11,942 nt of DNA from Comamonadaceae bacterium (GTDB taxonomy: Bacteria > Pseudomonadota > Gammaproteobacteria > Burkholderiales > Burkholderiaceae_C). The stretch's first letter is position 1. Each line of letters begins with the position of its first letter. The stretch is from the NCBI GenBank assembly GCA_021286965.1, contig JAJTBK010000216.1, positions 1 to 11,942 on the forward strand. Reading direction: 5' to 3'. Below the pieces are notes generated by a model. The model was not told the origin of the DNA and ran no database searches. It saw only the letters and a list, made by a program, of their open reading frames with translations. Positions 5,696-11,942 of this stretch are shown piece by piece. The translations under genes were made by a program, and so were the position numbers.

Positions 5696-7447
5696 ATGTT
5701 TTTCAATCATTTGTCGGTGGGCCGCAAACTGTGGGCCTTGGTGCTGGGGCTGACGCTGGCCCTGCTGGTGCTCATGGGCGGCTTGCTGTCGCATTTGCTG
5801 AGCCTTGGCGACCAGGCGGCCAACGACGTCCAATTCAGTGAACGGCGCATCAACCTCGCAGTGCGCTGGCGTGGCATGGTGGCGCTCGATGCGCACCGTG
5901 CCGTGATCCAGATGGGTACCAGCGACACCGCCCTGGCCGAGCGTATGGCGCAGGAGTCCAGCACCAGCACCCAGGCCATCACCGAGGTGCAGAACAGCGT
6001 CACGGAACTCGTGCGCAGCGATGAGGACAAGGCGCAGCTCGCGCGCATCGCTGCCGCGCGCAGCCAGGCGCTGGACGTCATCAAGCAGGCCGCCGCCCTG
6101 CGCAGCAAGGGCGATGGTGCCGCCGCCACCAGCCTGGTGAACGACAAATTGCAACCGCTGATCACGGCCTACGTCGGCGAGATCGACAACTTCGTCAAGC
6201 TGCAGGAGCGTCGCCGTGACGAGACCAAGCAGCAGGCCCAGGCGCAGCGCGAGAATGCCCTGTGGGTGGGGGTGGGGATTTGCGCCGTTGTCGTCACCCT
6301 GGCGCTGTTTCTCTCGGCCTGGCTGGTGCGCAGCATCACCGAGCCGCTGCAGCGCGCCGTCAGCCTGGCCGATGCCATCGAGGGCGGCGACCTGACGCAG
6401 GACGTGCACGACGAGCGCGGCGACGAGCTCGGCCAGCTGCTGCGCGCGCTCTCGGCCATGGGCGCCAAGCTGCGCACCGTGGTGGGCGAGGTGCGCTCAG
6501 GCGTGGAATCGGTGTCAGCAGCGGCGGGCGAGATTGCCACCGGCAACCACGACCTGTCGGCGCGTACCGAGCAGACGGCGGCCAACCTCGAAGAGACGGC
6601 CGCGAGCATGGAGGAGCTCACCGCCACCGTCACGCAAAGCGCGGACACCGCACGCCAGGCCAACCAGCTCGCCGCCAACGCCGCCCAGGCCGCGCAGCGC
6701 GGCGGTGAGGTGGTGGGCCAGGTGGTATCGAGCATGGAGCACATCACCGAATCGAGCCGCAAGATCAGCGACATCATCGGCGTGATCGACGGCATTGCCT
6801 TCCAGACCAACATCCTGGCGCTGAACGCGGCGGTGGAAGCAGCGCGCGCTGGCGAGCAGGGCCGGGGCTTTGCCGTGGTCGCCGGTGAGGTGCGCAGCCT
6901 GGCGCAGCGCAGCGCCGAGGCGGCCAAAGAGATCAAGGGCTTGATTACGGCCAGCGTGCAGAACGTGGAGCAGGGCTCGCAACAGGTCGGCCAGGCCGGG
7001 CAGAGCATGGGCGAGATCGTGGACAGCGTGCGCCGCGTGAGCGACCTGATCGGCGAGATCACCGCTTCGACCACCGAGCAGCGCGACGGCATCGGCCAGG
7101 TGAACCAGGCGGTGGCCAACCTCGACCAGATGACGCAGCAAAACGCCGCCCTGGTGGAAGAAGCCAGCGCCGCCGCCGCCTCCATGAGCGAGCAGGCGCA
7201 GCGCCTGGCGCAGGTGGTGTCGGTGTTCAACGTCGGCGGCTACGCCAGTGCCCCGCGCCGCAGCCCGGCCCCGGCTCCGGCAGCAGCAGCGTTCGCACCC
7301 CGCCCGGTGGCTGCCAAGCCGGCAAGCAAGCCCCTGCCCAAGCCGGCCACCAAGGCCGTGCCGGCACCGGCGGCAGCGCGCATCGCCGCCAGCCCCAAGC
7401 CGGCGGCCCCCGCTGCTGGCGGTGAGGGCGATTGGGAAAGCTTCTGA
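5696..7447 (+). CDS. Methyl-accepting chemotaxis protein with C-terminal DWESF tether
   Basis: A 583-aa transmembrane chemoreceptor, paralogue of the preceding gene. TM1 spans about 12-34, the periplasmic four-helix-bundle-like sensor region 35-186, TM2 187-210 and HAMP 209-263. The signalling domain runs from about 264 to 512, with the hairpin tip at 360-405. Methylation-type pairs are Glu-Glu at 299-300, 306-307 and 488-489. A 64-residue Ala/Pro/Lys-rich flexible linker (515-578) leads to a terminal DWESF (579-583). This resembles the NWETF-type peptide that tethers CheR and CheB in high-abundance receptors of enterobacteria. Residues 1 to about 513 align with the first receptor without gaps, but the periplasmic regions differ strongly, implying different ligands. 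GGAG at 5683-5686 sets the start. An intrinsic terminator follows. Confidence 0.96.
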   Translation: MFFNHLSVGRKLWALVLGLTLALLVLMGGLLSHLLSLGDQAANDVQFSERRINLAVRWRGMVALDAHRAVIQMGTSDTALAERMAQESSTSTQAITEVQNSVTELVRSDEDKAQLARIAAARSQALDVIKQAAALRSKGDGAAATSLVNDKLQPLITAYVGEIDNFVKLQERRRDETKQQAQAQRENALWVGVGICAVVVTLALFLSAWLVRSITEPLQRAVSLADAIEGGDLTQDVHDERGDELGQLLRALSAMGAKLRTVVGEVRSGVESVSAAAGEIATGNHDLSARTEQTAANLEETAASMEELTATVTQSADTARQANQLAANAAQAAQRGGEVVGQVVSSMEHITESSRKISDIIGVIDGIAFQTNILALNAAVEAARAGEQGRGFAVVAGEVRSLAQRSAEAAKEIKGLITASVQNVEQGSQQVGQAGQSMGEIVDSVRRVSDLIGEITASTTEQRDGIGQVNQAVANLDQMTQQNAALVEEASAAAASMSEQAQRLAQVVSVFNVGGYASAPRRSPAPAPAAAAFAPRPVAAKPASKPLPKPATKAVPAPAAARIAASPKPAAPAAGGEGDWESF

Positions 7448-7470
7448 CGCCAGCAGGTGCACACCCCGGC

Positions 7471-7497
7471 AGGGCGGTCAGGCAGGCCGCCCTTTTT
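7471..7497 (+). terminator. Intrinsic terminator after the second chemoreceptor gene
   Basis: AGGGCGG (7471-7477) pairs perfectly with CCGCCCT (7487-7493) across a 9-nt loop, followed by a T-run to 7497. It acts on the plus strand only; the minus strand has no T-run after the stem. It lies 23 nt after the receptor stop. The remaining spacer to the glycosyltransferase stop (7498-7577) holds nothing I can identify. Confidence 0.8.
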
Positions 7498-7577
7498 GTT
7501 GGGCCTCGGGAGTCGCCAAGCAGTGCGGCGGCAGCGGCCAGGTGCTCCAGGCGGTGGCCTGCGGCCACCAGCCCTGG

Positions 7578-8693
7578 CTAGGGGGTGAACGAGTGCCGGG
7601 CCTGCCCGGCCCACACCGCCTGCCACTGCGCCAACATGTCCGCCTTGGCGTAATGCCGGCGCACCTGCTCGCGCCCGAGGGCGCCCCAGGTGGGCCATTG
7701 GGCCCGGGCCTGCACCACCTGCCGCAGCAGCTGGGCAAAGGCATCGTCGTCTGGCGGGCAGTGGTTGCCCGGGGCCACCGGCGCCAGGATGGTGGGCACG
7801 TCGCCGACGGCGGTGGCCAGCACCGGCAGGCCCAGGGCCATGGCTTCGAGCATGGCGATGGGCAGCTGCTCGGTGTCTGACGACAAGGCGAACAGGTCGA
7901 AGGTTTGCAGCTGCACCCCCGGCTGGCGCAGGTAGCCGGTGAATTCGACGTCCTGGGCCACGCCCAGCTGCTGTGCCAATTGCTGCAGATCCGGCAGCAA
8001 CGGGCCGCCGCCGACGATCACCAGGCGCGCCGCGTGCGTGCGGCGCAGGTGGGCAAAGGCGCGTACCAGACGGGCGATGTTTTTCTCCGGCCGCAGGCCG
8101 GCCAGCGTGCCGATGCGCAGCACTGCACCGGCCGCTGGGACGGGCGCCGGGGCCGTATCGGGCAGCGCCACGCCATTGGCGATGAAGTGCACGCGTTGCC
8201 GGGGCAGGCGCCAGGCCTGCAGCGCAAGGTGTTCGAGCTGGCGCGAAATCACCACCAGCGGCACGCGCCCCCAGCCGAGCAGGGCGTGGCGTGTCCACAC
8301 CCGCCGGGGTAGCTGTTGCCGGGCCTCATCGGGGCCAAACCCGTCCTCGATGTGCACCTGCGGGCACAGGCGCGGCAGGTTGGCTGCCGCCCATTCGATG
8401 CTGCCCCAGTTGTGGCTCAGCAACAGGTCGGGCTGCAACTGGCGCAGTACCTGCCGAAATGCCCCCCGGTTCGCCAGTGCCCCGCCTTTGACGACAGGCA
8501 GGGGTTGCGCCGTCCACCGAACCTGGGGCTGCAGGCGCTCGCCGGCGTCGAAGCAGTTGTCCATGGCGACGATGGTGTGGCGAAAGCCGGGCCCGAGGGC
8601 ATTGGCCAGTTCGATGAAACGCGCCTGCGCCCCGCCCAGTTGGAACGAGGGGAAGGCGTGCAGCAAGTGTCGTGGTGCAGTGGTCTCGGTCAC
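7578..8693 (-). CDS. Glycosyltransferase, GT4 family (GT-B fold)
   Basis: A 371-aa retaining-type glycosyltransferase of the CAZy GT4 kind. It would transfer a sugar from a nucleotide-sugar donor, probably to a lipid-linked or surface glycan at the inner face of the membrane. An N-terminal acceptor-side GGAQ motif lies at 20-23. The donor-side Rossmann domain starts near 193 (RIGTLAGLRPEKN, RPEKN at 201-205), then VIVGGGP, then the E-x7-E motif (Glu275 and Glu283 in TEQLPIAMLEAMALGLPVLAT). No signal peptide or membrane segment is visible. I chose the GTG at 8693 because AGGAG (8705-8701) sits 7 nt upstream. In-frame ATGs at 8717 and 8756 would add 8 or 21 residues of unconserved look. It is divergent from an acyltransferase gene. 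Donor and acceptor are unknown. Confidence 0.9.
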   Translation of the reverse strand: MTETTAPRHLLHAFPSFQLGGAQARFIELANALGPGFRHTIVAMDNCFDAGERLQPQVRWTAQPLPVVKGGALANRGAFRQVLRQLQPDLLLSHNWGSIEWAAANLPRLCPQVHIEDGFGPDEARQQLPRRVWTRHALLGWGRVPLVVISRQLEHLALQAWRLPRQRVHFIANGVALPDTAPAPVPAAGAVLRIGTLAGLRPEKNIARLVRAFAHLRRTHAARLVIVGGGPLLPDLQQLAQQLGVAQDVEFTGYLRQPGVQLQTFDLFALSSDTEQLPIAMLEAMALGLPVLATAVGDVPTILAPVAPGNHCPPDDDAFAQLLRQVVQARAQWPTWGALGREQVRRHYAKADMLAQWQAVWAGQARHSFTP

Positions 8694-8700
8694 GCAGGGG

Positions 8701-8705
8701 CTCCT
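8701..8705 (-). promoter_or_regulatory. Ribosome-binding site that decides the glycosyltransferase start
   Basis: AGGAG on the minus strand (8705-8701) ends 7 nt before the GTG at 8693, which is ideal spacing. Neither upstream in-frame ATG (8717, 8756) has a comparable site. Confidence 0.7.
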
Positions 8706-8725
8706 GGAGCGCGGCATGGCTGCTG

Positions 8726-8756
8726 ATGGTAAAGGCCCGGCCCGCGTCGGTGGCAA
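8726..8756 (-). promoter_or_regulatory. Possible promoter of the glycosyltransferase gene
   Basis: TTGCCA (8756-8751, 5 of 6) and TACCAT (8731-8726, 4 of 6) on the minus strand are 19 nt apart, a little long. The start of transcription would fall near 8719, leaving a leader of about 26 nt that includes the AGGAG site and excludes or truncates the upstream ATGs. The match is weak. Confidence 0.22.
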
Positions 8757-8894
8757 TCGCTTTCAACGGCGCGGTGTCGGCGGTACTGGGGAGCCGCACC
8801 TAAACCCGGGCTTTCCCAGGGGCCTGCTGGGTGCGCGATGTGGCACAAATGCGCCCCGGTGGTGCAGCCCGCGCCGCCGCCTTGTGGGGAACGT

Positions 8895-9995
8895 ATGACT
8901 GTTTCAAAAAACCACAGCCCGGTGTATTTCCCGGCGCTCGATGGCGTGCGCGGCTGGATGGCGTTGGGGGTGCTTGTGGCCCACGTGCACCTGGCCTGGT
9001 TCCCCGGGGCCATGGTGCTGATGGAGCTGTTTTTCGTCATCTCCGGTTTTCTGATCACCAGCATCGTTTGGCGCGGCGTGCGCAGTGGCGCCGGGTTGAG
9101 TCTGGCGCTGTTCTGGCAGCGGCGTCTGCAGCGCCTGGTGCCGGCGCTGGTGTGCGTGGTGGTGTTGTGTTCGGCCCTGGCATGGTGGGTGGTGGCTGAT
9201 TTTGGGCCGGTGGCTCAGGATGCGCTGCAAACCTTGCTGTATTACTCCAACTTCACCAAGTTGCACGATTACATCTACCCAGGGCCCTTTGCCCAGTCCT
9301 GGTCACTGGCCGTCGAGGAGCAGTTCTACCTCCTGTGGCCGGTGTTGTTTTTCATTTTCCACAAGGGGCGTATGCGTCGATGGCAGGCTGCGCTGGTGCT
9401 GCTGAGCTTGGCGTTTTCGTGCATGGCCTGGCGCTATCACCTCATTGCACAGGGCGTGCCCTGGTCGCGGCTGTACTACGCCCTCGATACGCGCATGGAT
9501 GCCTTCGTCGTCGGCGGCTTGCTGGCGCTGTGGTATCCCCGGCTGTCGGCCTGGAGCCAGGGGCGTATTGCCCACGCCCTGCTGACGCTGGCGTCCTGCG
9601 CCTACCTGGCGTTGGTGCTGTGGGGTACGCCCAAGGTGCTGGCGTATTTTTATTGGCAGCAAACAGCGGCGGTATTGACGGCGACGTTGCTGGTGCTGCT
9701 GCTGGCATCGCCGCGTGCCGGGGTATTTCAGTGGCTGTGCAGTCAGCCACTGAGCAAATTTTTGGGGCGGCGCTGCTACAGCCTGTATCTCTGGCACTGG
9801 CCGGTGATTTGGATTTTGCTCATGCTGCGCCCCTGGACCGAGGCTGAAAAACCCTGGTTGCTGGCCCTGGTGCTGCCGCTGACGGTGCTGCTGTCGATGG
9901 GCAGCTATCGCTGGTGCGAGCGCCCCTTCATGCGCCAGCGCCGCGCCCTGGCGCAGGCCGCGCAGGCGCCAGCGCTGGCGCCGGGCGTGGCGTGA
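8895..9995 (+). CDS. Acyltransferase-3 family integral membrane protein (OafA/YrhL type)
   Basis: A 366-aa inner-membrane protein with about ten hydrophobic segments. It most likely transfers an acetyl or other short acyl group from the cytoplasm onto an exported glycan. Family motifs are clear: FPALDGVRGWMALGVLVAHV with the likely catalytic His30, FFVISGFLIT (46-55), SWSLAVEEQFYLLWP (135-149), YYALDTRMDAFVVGGLLA in the middle and CYSLYLWHWP near 294-303. It ends with YRWCERPFMR and a short Ala-rich cytoplasmic tail, and lacks the C-terminal SGNH domain of larger relatives. ATG 8895 follows GGGGA (8886-8890) and precedes the conserved start; the in-frame ATG at 8838 would add 19 unconserved residues. 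Its third positions look somewhat less GC-rich than those of its neighbours, which may hint at transfer. The target is probably lipopolysaccharide or another surface polymer. Confidence 0.93.
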   Translation: MTVSKNHSPVYFPALDGVRGWMALGVLVAHVHLAWFPGAMVLMELFFVISGFLITSIVWRGVRSGAGLSLALFWQRRLQRLVPALVCVVVLCSALAWWVVADFGPVAQDALQTLLYYSNFTKLHDYIYPGPFAQSWSLAVEEQFYLLWPVLFFIFHKGRMRRWQAALVLLSLAFSCMAWRYHLIAQGVPWSRLYYALDTRMDAFVVGGLLALWYPRLSAWSQGRIAHALLTLASCAYLALVLWGTPKVLAYFYWQQTAAVLTATLLVLLLASPRAGVFQWLCSQPLSKFLGRRCYSLYLWHWPVIWILLMLRPWTEAEKPWLLALVLPLTVLLSMGSYRWCERPFMRQRRALAQAAQAPALAPGVA

Positions 9996-9998
9996 GGT

Positions 9999-11714
9999 TC
10001 ACGCCTGCCAGCCCTCGACCAGGAACTGTACACGCCGCTGGCCGCGCCAGGCGTTCACGTCCAGCCGGAAGGCCAGCAGGGCGTGTTCGGGCAGGGGTTC
10101 GGTATGGCCAAACCAGATGGCATCGACTGGCTGGCCCTGGTACTGCAGCTTGAGCTGCAGATGGTTTTTCGCCTCGCCCACCAGGCGCTGGCTCAGCACC
10201 TGCACCTGGTCGCTGAAGGTGGGCGGGGCAAAGCCCTGGCCCCAGACTTCGCCGGCGAGCAGATCGACCAGGTCGGCGTGCAGGTACTCGGGTGCCAGTG
10301 GGCCATCGGTTTCGAGCTGGCGCGTGAGGGTGGCGGTGTCCAGCCATTCGCTGGCGACTTGGGCCAGGGCCTGCTCGAAAACCTCGAAATGCTCCTGGGC
10401 GATGGTGCAGCCCGCCGCCATGGCGTGGCCGCCAAACTTGAGCAGCACCCCCGGGTGGCGCTTGGCCACCAGGTCGAGCGCGTCGCGCAGGTGAAAGCCG
10501 GCGATGGAGCGGCCCGAGCCCTTCAATTCATGCGCCTTGCCCGGCGCACCGCTGGCGGCAAAGACGAAAGTGGGGCGGTGCAGCTTGTCCTTGATGCGCG
10601 AGGCGACGATGCCGACCACGCCTTCATGAAAATCGGGGTCGAACACGCTCACCGCCGGCGGTGGCTGGTCGGCTGCCGGGAACAGGTTTTCGGCCAGGGC
10701 AAAGGCGTGCTCGCGCATTCCGCCCTCGATGTCGCGGCGCTCGCGGTTGATGGCGTCGAGCTGGCGCGCCAGCGCCTGCGCGCGGGTGGCGTCGTCGGTC
10801 AGCAGGCATTCGATGCCCAGCGTCATGTCTGCCAGGCGGCCGGCGGCGTTGATGCGCGGCCCGAGGGCGAAGCCGAAGTCGAAGGTGCTGGCCTGCTCCC
10901 AGGGGCGGGCGGCAACCTCGAACAGCGCCCGCATCCCTGCCGGCATGGCGCCGGCGCGCACGCGCTTGAGGCCCTGGGCCACCAGGCGGCGGTTGTTGGC
11001 GTCCAGGCGCACCACGTCGGCCACCGTGCCCAGGGCGACGAGCGGCAGCAGCGGCTCCAGGCGCGGCTGGCTGGCGGCGTCGAACACGCCGCGTGCGCGC
11101 AGCTCGGCACGCAGCTGCAAGAGCACGTAGAACATGACGCCCACGCCGGCCAGGCTTTTGCTCTCAAACGTGCAGCCGGGCTGGTTGGGGTTGACGGTGG
11201 CGTCGGCCGGCGGCAGCTCGGTGCCGGGCAGGTGGTGGTCGGTAATGAGCACGGCCAGGCCCAGCGCCTTGGCCGCCTGCACGCCGGCCACGCTGGCGAT
11301 GCCGTTGTCCACGGTCACGAGCAGGTCTGCGCCCTGGGCGTGCACGCGTTCGGCGATGGGCGGCGTCAGGCCGTAGCCATCGACCACGCGGTCGGGCACC
11401 TGGTAGCTCACCTGCTGCGCGCCCAGCAGGTGCAGGCCGCGCACGGCCACGGCGCAGGCGGTGGCGCCGTCGCAGTCGTAGTCGGCGACGATGCAGATGC
11501 GCTGCTGCGTGGCGATGGCGTCGGCCAGCAGGCGGGCGGCGGCTTGCACACCCAGCAGGCCGGCAGGGGGCAGCAGGCGCGCCAGGGCGGCGTCGAGCTC
11601 GTCGCTGCTGCGCACGCCGCGTGCGGCGTACAGGCGCGCGAGCAGTGGGTGCAGGCCGCTTTGCTCCAGGGCCCAGGCGCTGCGCGGTGGGGTCTCTCGT
11701 ACTATTATTTTCAT
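9999..11714 (-). CDS. recJ: Single-stranded-DNA-specific 5'-3' exonuclease RecJ
   Basis: A 571-aa DHH-superfamily nuclease for recombinational (RecF pathway) and mismatch repair, close to the 577 aa of E. coli RecJ. Metal-binding and catalytic motifs are present: ADYDCDG (Asp78, Asp80, Asp82), TVDNG (Asp136), the DHH triad at 159-161, VADVV with Asp233, and GPRINAAGR (285-293). The DHHA1 region has GSGRSIAGFHLRDAL (399-413) and KFGGHAMAAG (426-435), followed by a C-terminal OB-like domain. I chose ATG 11714 because it overlaps the stop of the upstream gene (ATGA) and gives MKIIVRETPPRSAWALEQSG, matching the usual RecJ start. The in-frame ATG at 11822 would add 36 residues translated from a repeat element and from the upstream gene in the wrong frame. 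There is no clear Shine-Dalgarno sequence, so translational coupling is likely. It converges on the acyltransferase gene with a 3-nt gap. Confidence 0.97.
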   Translation of the reverse strand: MKIIVRETPPRSAWALEQSGLHPLLARLYAARGVRSSDELDAALARLLPPAGLLGVQAAARLLADAIATQQRICIVADYDCDGATACAVAVRGLHLLGAQQVSYQVPDRVVDGYGLTPPIAERVHAQGADLLVTVDNGIASVAGVQAAKALGLAVLITDHHLPGTELPPADATVNPNQPGCTFESKSLAGVGVMFYVLLQLRAELRARGVFDAASQPRLEPLLPLVALGTVADVVRLDANNRRLVAQGLKRVRAGAMPAGMRALFEVAARPWEQASTFDFGFALGPRINAAGRLADMTLGIECLLTDDATRAQALARQLDAINRERRDIEGGMREHAFALAENLFPAADQPPPAVSVFDPDFHEGVVGIVASRIKDKLHRPTFVFAASGAPGKAHELKGSGRSIAGFHLRDALDLVAKRHPGVLLKFGGHAMAAGCTIAQEHFEVFEQALAQVASEWLDTATLTRQLETDGPLAPEYLHADLVDLLAGEVWGQGFAPPTFSDQVQVLSQRLVGEAKNHLQLKLQYQGQPVDAIWFGHTEPLPEHALLAFRLDVNAWRGQRRVQFLVEGWQA

Positions 11715-11754
11715 AGCTGCTCGCGCAGGTTTATCAAGCGCTGGGGCCTCAAAA
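11709..11754 (-). repeat. Dispersed palindromic repeat, copy B, spanning the recJ start
   Basis: On the plus strand this reads TTCATAGCTGCT (11710-11721), then GCGC (11723-11726) and GCGC (11738-11741) as hairpin arms, then GGGGCCTCAAAA. It is laid out like copy A at 5509-5556: the head aligns 11 of 12, the arms occur at the same distance and both arms differ from copy A in a pairing-preserving way. Read on the minus strand it forms the last codons of the upstream gene, the overlapping ATGA and the first codons of recJ. Confidence 0.6.
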
Positions 11755-11942
11755 GGCTGTGAATTTTCTGCCCCAGGGAGCGGGGCGCGCTGCGCCAGCT
11801 GCGGGCATGGCGCTCGCCGCACAGGGTCAGCTGCACGGCCTGGCCGCCCGCCGCTTGGCGCGCCAGGGGGGCGAGCACTTCGGTGTCGATGGTGCGCCAG
11901 GCCGCCGTCCAGGCGCTCCAGTCTTCTTGCAGGGCGTGCGTG
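11711..11942 (-). CDS. C-terminal part of the protein encoded upstream of recJ (5' end outside the window)
   Basis: The frame enters at 11941 and gives 76 residues before the TGA at 11713-11711, which overlaps the recJ ATG (ATGA). The peptide begins THALQEDWSAWTAAWRTIDT and contains VQLTLCGERHARSW and SAPRSLGQKIHSLLRPQRL. The LTLCGER..APRSL pattern resembles the end of a poorly characterised phosphoglycerate-mutase-like protein that I remember next to recJ in Burkholderiales. That identification is tentative. Mixed Trp/Leu composition, the ATGA coupling and lack of stops support a real gene. The last 15 or so residues (LRPQRLINLREQL) come from the repeat element, so the protein's natural tail may have been replaced. 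Confidence 0.72.
   Translation of the reverse strand, partial: THALQEDWSAWTAAWRTIDTEVLAPLARQAAGGQAVQLTLCGERHARSWRSAPRSLGQKIHSLLRPQRLINLREQL

Noticed and set aside
4960..6937. The long direct repeat between the two receptor genes as a mobile element
   Set aside because: The similarity follows the reading frame and the conserved signalling domain, with synonymous differences. It is paralogy, not a transposon.
8845..8860. A sigma-54-like TGGCAC before the acyltransferase gene
   Set aside because: TGGCAC is present but the required TTGC at the -12 position is absent at the right distance.
10083..11762. A 559-codon open frame on the plus strand, opposite recJ
   Set aside because: It is antisense shadow. 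The sense frame encodes a complete RecJ with all motifs, and the antisense protein is low in complexity (Gly, Ala, Val, Gln, His) with no recognisable domain.
11715..11822. Extended recJ start at ATG 11822 (607 aa)
   Set aside because: The extra 36 residues are the repeat element and the upstream gene read in another frame. The ATGA overlap at 11714 gives the family-typical start.
1..11942. CRISPR arrays, tRNA or rRNA genes, transposases, phage genes, toxin-antitoxin or known defence modules
   Set aside because: None seen on either strand. Nearly all the window is accounted for by housekeeping, chemotaxis and surface-glycan genes, and spacers are at most about 200 bp.

Overview
This is ordinary-looking, high-GC chromosomal DNA from a betaproteobacterium. 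It is most likely from the order Burkholderiales, family Comamonadaceae (Acidovorax-like). That placement rests on the codon bias, the protein variants (long TrpRS with an extra C-terminal domain, methyl-accepting chemotaxis proteins ending in an Ala/Pro linker plus DWESF) and a short dispersed repeat that I remember from that family. It is an inference, not a database result.

Layout. Positions 1-3732 form a minus-strand block read right to left: rnm/yciV (PHP-domain phosphoesterase), yciO (Sua5/YciO/YrdC family), a site-2-type M50 membrane metalloprotease and trpS. The first three are nearly contiguous (7 and 9 nt gaps) and trpS follows 30 nt later, so one transcript is likely. A truncated minus-strand gene of unknown function begins at 129 and leaves the window at position 1. 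A 144-bp divergent spacer with a nested inverted repeat separates rnm from two tandem plus-strand chemoreceptor genes (3877-5508 and 5696-7447). A clear intrinsic terminator follows the second receptor at 7471-7497.

Positions 7578-9995 hold a divergent pair: a GT4-type glycosyltransferase (minus) and an acyltransferase-3 family membrane protein (plus), probably acting on surface polysaccharide. Positions 9999-11942 hold recJ (minus) and, upstream of it, the last 76 codons of another gene whose stop codon overlaps the recJ start in an ATGA.

How the genes may work together. rnm, yciO and trpS are RNA or translation related. The two receptors would feed a CheA/CheW array encoded elsewhere. They share a gapless architecture but differ at methylation sites and C-terminal tails, which suggests a high-abundance, tethering receptor (second) and a helper-dependent one (first). 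I see no CRISPR array, transposase, phage gene, tRNA, rRNA or recognisable defence system. No wholly new system is evident. The most interesting items are the repeat element that supplies the recJ start codon and the end of the gene before it, the receptor-pair divergence, and the extra domain on TrpRS.
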